A stretch of DNA of 64,000 nucleotides from Eilatimonas milleporae. GTDB lineage: Bacteria; Pseudomonadota; Alphaproteobacteria; Sphingomonadales; Kordiimonadaceae. Positions 61,780 through 64,000 of this stretch are shown here, one piece after another. How positions within the stretch are numbered: the stretch's first letter is position 1; each line of letters starts with the position of its first letter. The notes beneath the pieces are model-generated. The model did not search any database. It was not told where the DNA came from and was given only the letters and a program-made list of their open reading frames with translations. Made by a program: the position numbers and the translations under genes. The DNA is taken from positions 28,936-92,935 of the forward strand of contig NZ_REFR01000001.1 in assembly GCF_003688555.1 (NCBI RefSeq). The letters are read 5' to 3'.

Positions 61780-62134
61780 TCTGGGTCCCCCTTATACGGC
61801 CTGGGCGCCGTGAGGTTTCAGGCTTGCATGATTTTGGCGGCAGGATGCAGGGCCGGCGCCGGCCCTGCAAGCCAAGAGATGTTGACGGCCGCGCAAAGCC
61901 GTCTTGTCCGGGCGGAAATCCGCCGGTTCCCGAGGCCGGGTGCATATGCCGGCAACCGGCTGTCGCGCCGTTTCGCGCGACCGGCAAGCCGGATGGTCTG
62001 ACCCCGACACCGCATCATCCCCGTCGGTAAGGCATGGGACAGGGACGGGCTTTGCCTGTGAATCGCCGTCTGGGCAATCGCCGCCTTGTCAGTCGCCATC
62101 TGGGCAATCGCCGGCCCGCGCGATACGATAAACC
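61780..62134. other. Divergent promoter region with palindromes
   Basis: 355 nt between divergent genes. It contains a perfect 22-nt GC palindrome at 61847-61868 (half GCAGGGCCGGC), nested in a longer inverted repeat GGCTTGCA (61821-61828) / TGCAAGCC (61866-61873). Near the GNAT gene, CTGGGCAATCGCC recurs at 62067 and 62100. No gene is supported. Confidence 0.6.
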
Positions 62135-62596
62135 ATGGAAATCTGTTCAGCGGTTGAAAACCGGGACGCCATCAGCCGGGCCGTGTTGACGGCCCTTCCG
62201 CAATGGTTCGGCCTTCCCGAGGCGTTGGAGGCCTATGTCGGGCACGCGGCGTCAGCCCCGATGTTCACCGCCCTGATCGCGGGCCGGGTGGTGGGGTATG
62301 TCTCCCTGGCTGATCATTTCGGCCGGAACTGCGAGCTCCACTCGATGGGCGTTCTGCCCGATCTGCACCGTCAGGGTATCGGCCGCGCTCTGGTCGCGGC
62401 GGCCGCCGCCTGGGCGCGGCGGCACGGGTATCGCTATTTAACCGTCAAAACGCTCGCCGACACGCATCCGGACCCGCATTATGCGGTGACCAGACGGTTC
62501 TACACCCGGGTCGGATTTGAACCGTTCGAGGTGCTGGAAAATCTGTGGGCGCCCGACCTGCCTTGCCTGCTCATGCTGAAAACCCTCCCCGCATGA
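62135..62596 (+). CDS. GNAT-family N-acetyltransferase
   Basis: A 153-residue GNAT protein. The acetyl-CoA loop LHRQGIGRALVAAAAAWARR near 76-95 shows the Q/RxxGxG/A signature, preceded by ELHSMGVLPD, and the C-terminus has RRFYTRVGFEPFEV. It acetylates an unknown amine. It is divergent from the GST gene. Confidence 0.9.
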   Translation: MEICSAVENRDAISRAVLTALPQWFGLPEALEAYVGHAASAPMFTALIAGRVVGYVSLADHFGRNCELHSMGVLPDLHRQGIGRALVAAAAAWARRHGYRYLTVKTLADTHPDPHYAVTRRFYTRVGFEPFEVLENLWAPDLPCLLMLKTLPA

Positions 62597-62644
62597 CAGC
62601 AGCGATCATGACAGGAGCGATATAAACGGGGCCGGCCCTGATCG

Positions 62645-63859
62645 TCACGGGGTCCCGTGCTGCATGCCGAAGGCATGGGCAAAGCGGGCGAACTCGGACC
62701 GTTGCGCGATGCCGGATGCCGTGACAACGCCGCCGCCCACATGCATGGACCCGGCATTGGCCAACACCACGACAACAAGATCGCTGTCCTCATACCAGCC
62801 CATATAGGCGGTATAGCCGAGCACGCTGCCGCTGTGCCCGATCATGACACCGGTCGGCAGGGATGTCCGGAACAGGCCATGCCCGACCCATACGGGCGAC
62901 GGTTCTTCGCGAATTTGCCGCCAGTCATACATGGTTTGCTGCATATCCGGCGGTAACAGCCGCCCGTCCCTGAGGCCAAGCGCGTATGCGGCCAGGTCGC
63001 CCGCCGCCGCCACCATGCCGCCGGCCGCCCATTCAACCGACAGGTTGGACCGCGACACGTCGATCAGCCCGTCGCCCGCCGGCGGAAACGCGCTGTGCAC
63101 GCCGGCATCGCGGGTAAAGGCCTCGGTGGCGTAGTGATAGCGTTTCGCCACCGGTCCGCCCTCGGGCACCGTCTCGAAGCCCTCCAGAAAAATTGCCGCC
63201 ACATCAAGCGGGGCAAGAATGCGGCGGCGGATTTCCGCCGTCAGCTCGGTGCCGGTGACATGCTCGATCATCAGACCGAGAAGGGTGTGGTTCGAATTTG
63301 AATAGCTGAACCGCTCTCCCGGTTCGAACAGGGCCTGCGCGCTGTCGCCCGCGACGAAATCCAGCGCATCCGTCTTGCCCCAGATCCGCTCCACATCCAG
63401 AAGCGCGCCGCGGCCGTGCCGGATCCAGTCGGCATCGTCCTCGAAGCTGGGAATGCCGCTTGTATGGTTGAGCAGGGTGGCAACCGTCGCCCTGTCGGCA
63501 TTCGGCACATGCCGGACCGTATCGCCGAGAATATCGGCCGGGGTCGCATCAAGGCTCAGCCTGCCTTCATCGATCAGTTGCAGGGCGACCACCGCCACGA
63601 ATGTCTTGGTAATGCTGCCGACGCCGAAACGATGGCGCGGGCTTGCCGGCACACCCTTTTCCAGGTCCGCGAAACCGTCCGACCCCGACCAGACAATGCC
63701 GTGCCGTGTGGCAATCACGGCCGATACCCCCGGCGGGCCGTTGGCGGCGGCGTCGTGCAGCGCCGCGTCCAGGTCGGCCGGGGTCACGACCGGCGGGCGC
63801 TCCGCGCAGCCGGTCACGGCAAGGACAAGGATAAACATGCCTGACAGGAAATGTATCAT
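62645..63859 (-). CDS. Beta-lactamase-fold serine hydrolase, lipoprotein
   Basis: A 404-residue class C beta-lactamase / DD-peptidase-like protein. The signal peptide ends in a lipobox VTGC with Cys18. Catalytic motifs: Ser82-Ile-Thr-Lys85 (SxxK), YSNSN near 187 (YxN) and GHSGSVLG near 345 (HxG). It may act on cell-wall peptides or esters; beta-lactam hydrolysis is not shown by the sequence. The ATG at 63859 is preferred to a TTG at 63883. Confidence 0.9.
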   Translation of the reverse strand: MIHFLSGMFILVLAVTGCAERPPVVTPADLDAALHDAAANGPPGVSAVIATRHGIVWSGSDGFADLEKGVPASPRHRFGVGSITKTFVAVVALQLIDEGRLSLDATPADILGDTVRHVPNADRATVATLLNHTSGIPSFEDDADWIRHGRGALLDVERIWGKTDALDFVAGDSAQALFEPGERFSYSNSNHTLLGLMIEHVTGTELTAEIRRRILAPLDVAAIFLEGFETVPEGGPVAKRYHYATEAFTRDAGVHSAFPPAGDGLIDVSRSNLSVEWAAGGMVAAAGDLAAYALGLRDGRLLPPDMQQTMYDWRQIREEPSPVWVGHGLFRTSLPTGVMIGHSGSVLGYTAYMGWYEDSDLVVVVLANAGSMHVGGGVVTASGIAQRSEFARFAHAFGMQHGTP

Positions 63860-63976
63860 CACAGGAACTGTCCAATCGCCCAATCATCCATACCACCGGT
63901 ATAGCCTAGGCAGTGTACCCATAAACAGGGTTCCCAAATAGAGTGGGTTGTGCTTCAAGCTCCTTGAAGGAGTTGG

Positions 63977-64000
63977 ATGATGGCGCGTTTTGATTTGAGC
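63977..64000 (+). CDS. Start of an IS transposase (IS5-like), cut by the window edge
   Basis: Only eight codons are visible: MMARFDLS. The start MARFDLS followed by an acidic helix is typical of IS5-type transposases. AAGGAG lies upstream (63966), inside a small hairpin CTTCAAG / CTTGAAG. The upstream 70 nt (about 63907-63976) would be the left end of the element; the terminal repeat could not be fixed. Confidence 0.5.

Overview
The window is GC-rich, densely coding DNA from a Gram-negative bacterium, most likely an alphaproteobacterium. This rests on the gene families seen (PreT/PreA plus omega-aminotransferase and CoA-acylating methylmalonate-semialdehyde dehydrogenase, a RutR-type regulator, TonB and Tricorn proteins, two PAS_5-like proteins) and on codon bias. 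The order cannot be fixed from sequence alone. No rRNA, tRNA or CRISPR array was seen. Layout: (1) 1-5808, minus strand: reductive pyrimidine catabolism (preT, preA, beta-alanine/omega-aminotransferase, and mmsA cut by the left edge). (2) 5809-8230: an accessory scar with an IS630 transposase remnant, one lower-GC membrane protein gene, a truncated hydrolase start, a 63-nt repeat pair and a triplicated terminator. (3) 8231-20792: a periplasmic Tricorn protease, an EAL phosphodiesterase, a haloalkane dehalogenase, a saccharopine-dehydrogenase-like reductase, a TetR regulator, a GST-like protein, and an aldehyde dehydrogenase overlapping a PepSY membrane protein. (4) 20872-44119: a large nucleoside and deoxynucleoside scavenging locus: thymidine kinase, exported adenosine deaminase, NCS2-type permease, deoC with a tandem aldehyde dehydrogenase, upp-hpt-pnp, a BMP/Nup ABC transporter with cdd-deoA-deoB, an Oar-like TonB receptor and a RutR homologue. 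(5) 44120-64000: mixed accessory and housekeeping genes: a frameshifted SDR, a GFA protein, a TetR-controlled ABC exporter, Rrf2 with a flavodoxin-like reductase, an MFS transporter, an M19 dipeptidase, feoAB, VOC plus WYL regulator, Dps, GST plus DMT transporter, GNAT, a serine hydrolase, and the start of an IS element at the right edge. The main biological result is a shared operator. Three near-identical 16-bp palindromes (TTGACCAA-nn-GGTCAG core) lie upstream of preTA (5913), deoC (25123) and the bmp-nup-cdd-deoAB operon (31658). They match the known E. coli RutR consensus TTGACCAnnTGGTCAA, and the window encodes a TetR protein (43454-44119) whose C-terminal half resembles RutR. A weaker match lies in the leader of the TonB receptor gene. 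I infer that one uracil-type sensor links outer-membrane uptake, ABC import, deamination, phosphorolysis, deoxyribose degradation and pyrimidine-ring degradation. A second recurring trait is short tandem repeats (9 to 35 bp, 2 to 6 copies) placed at gene ends or in intergenic gaps.
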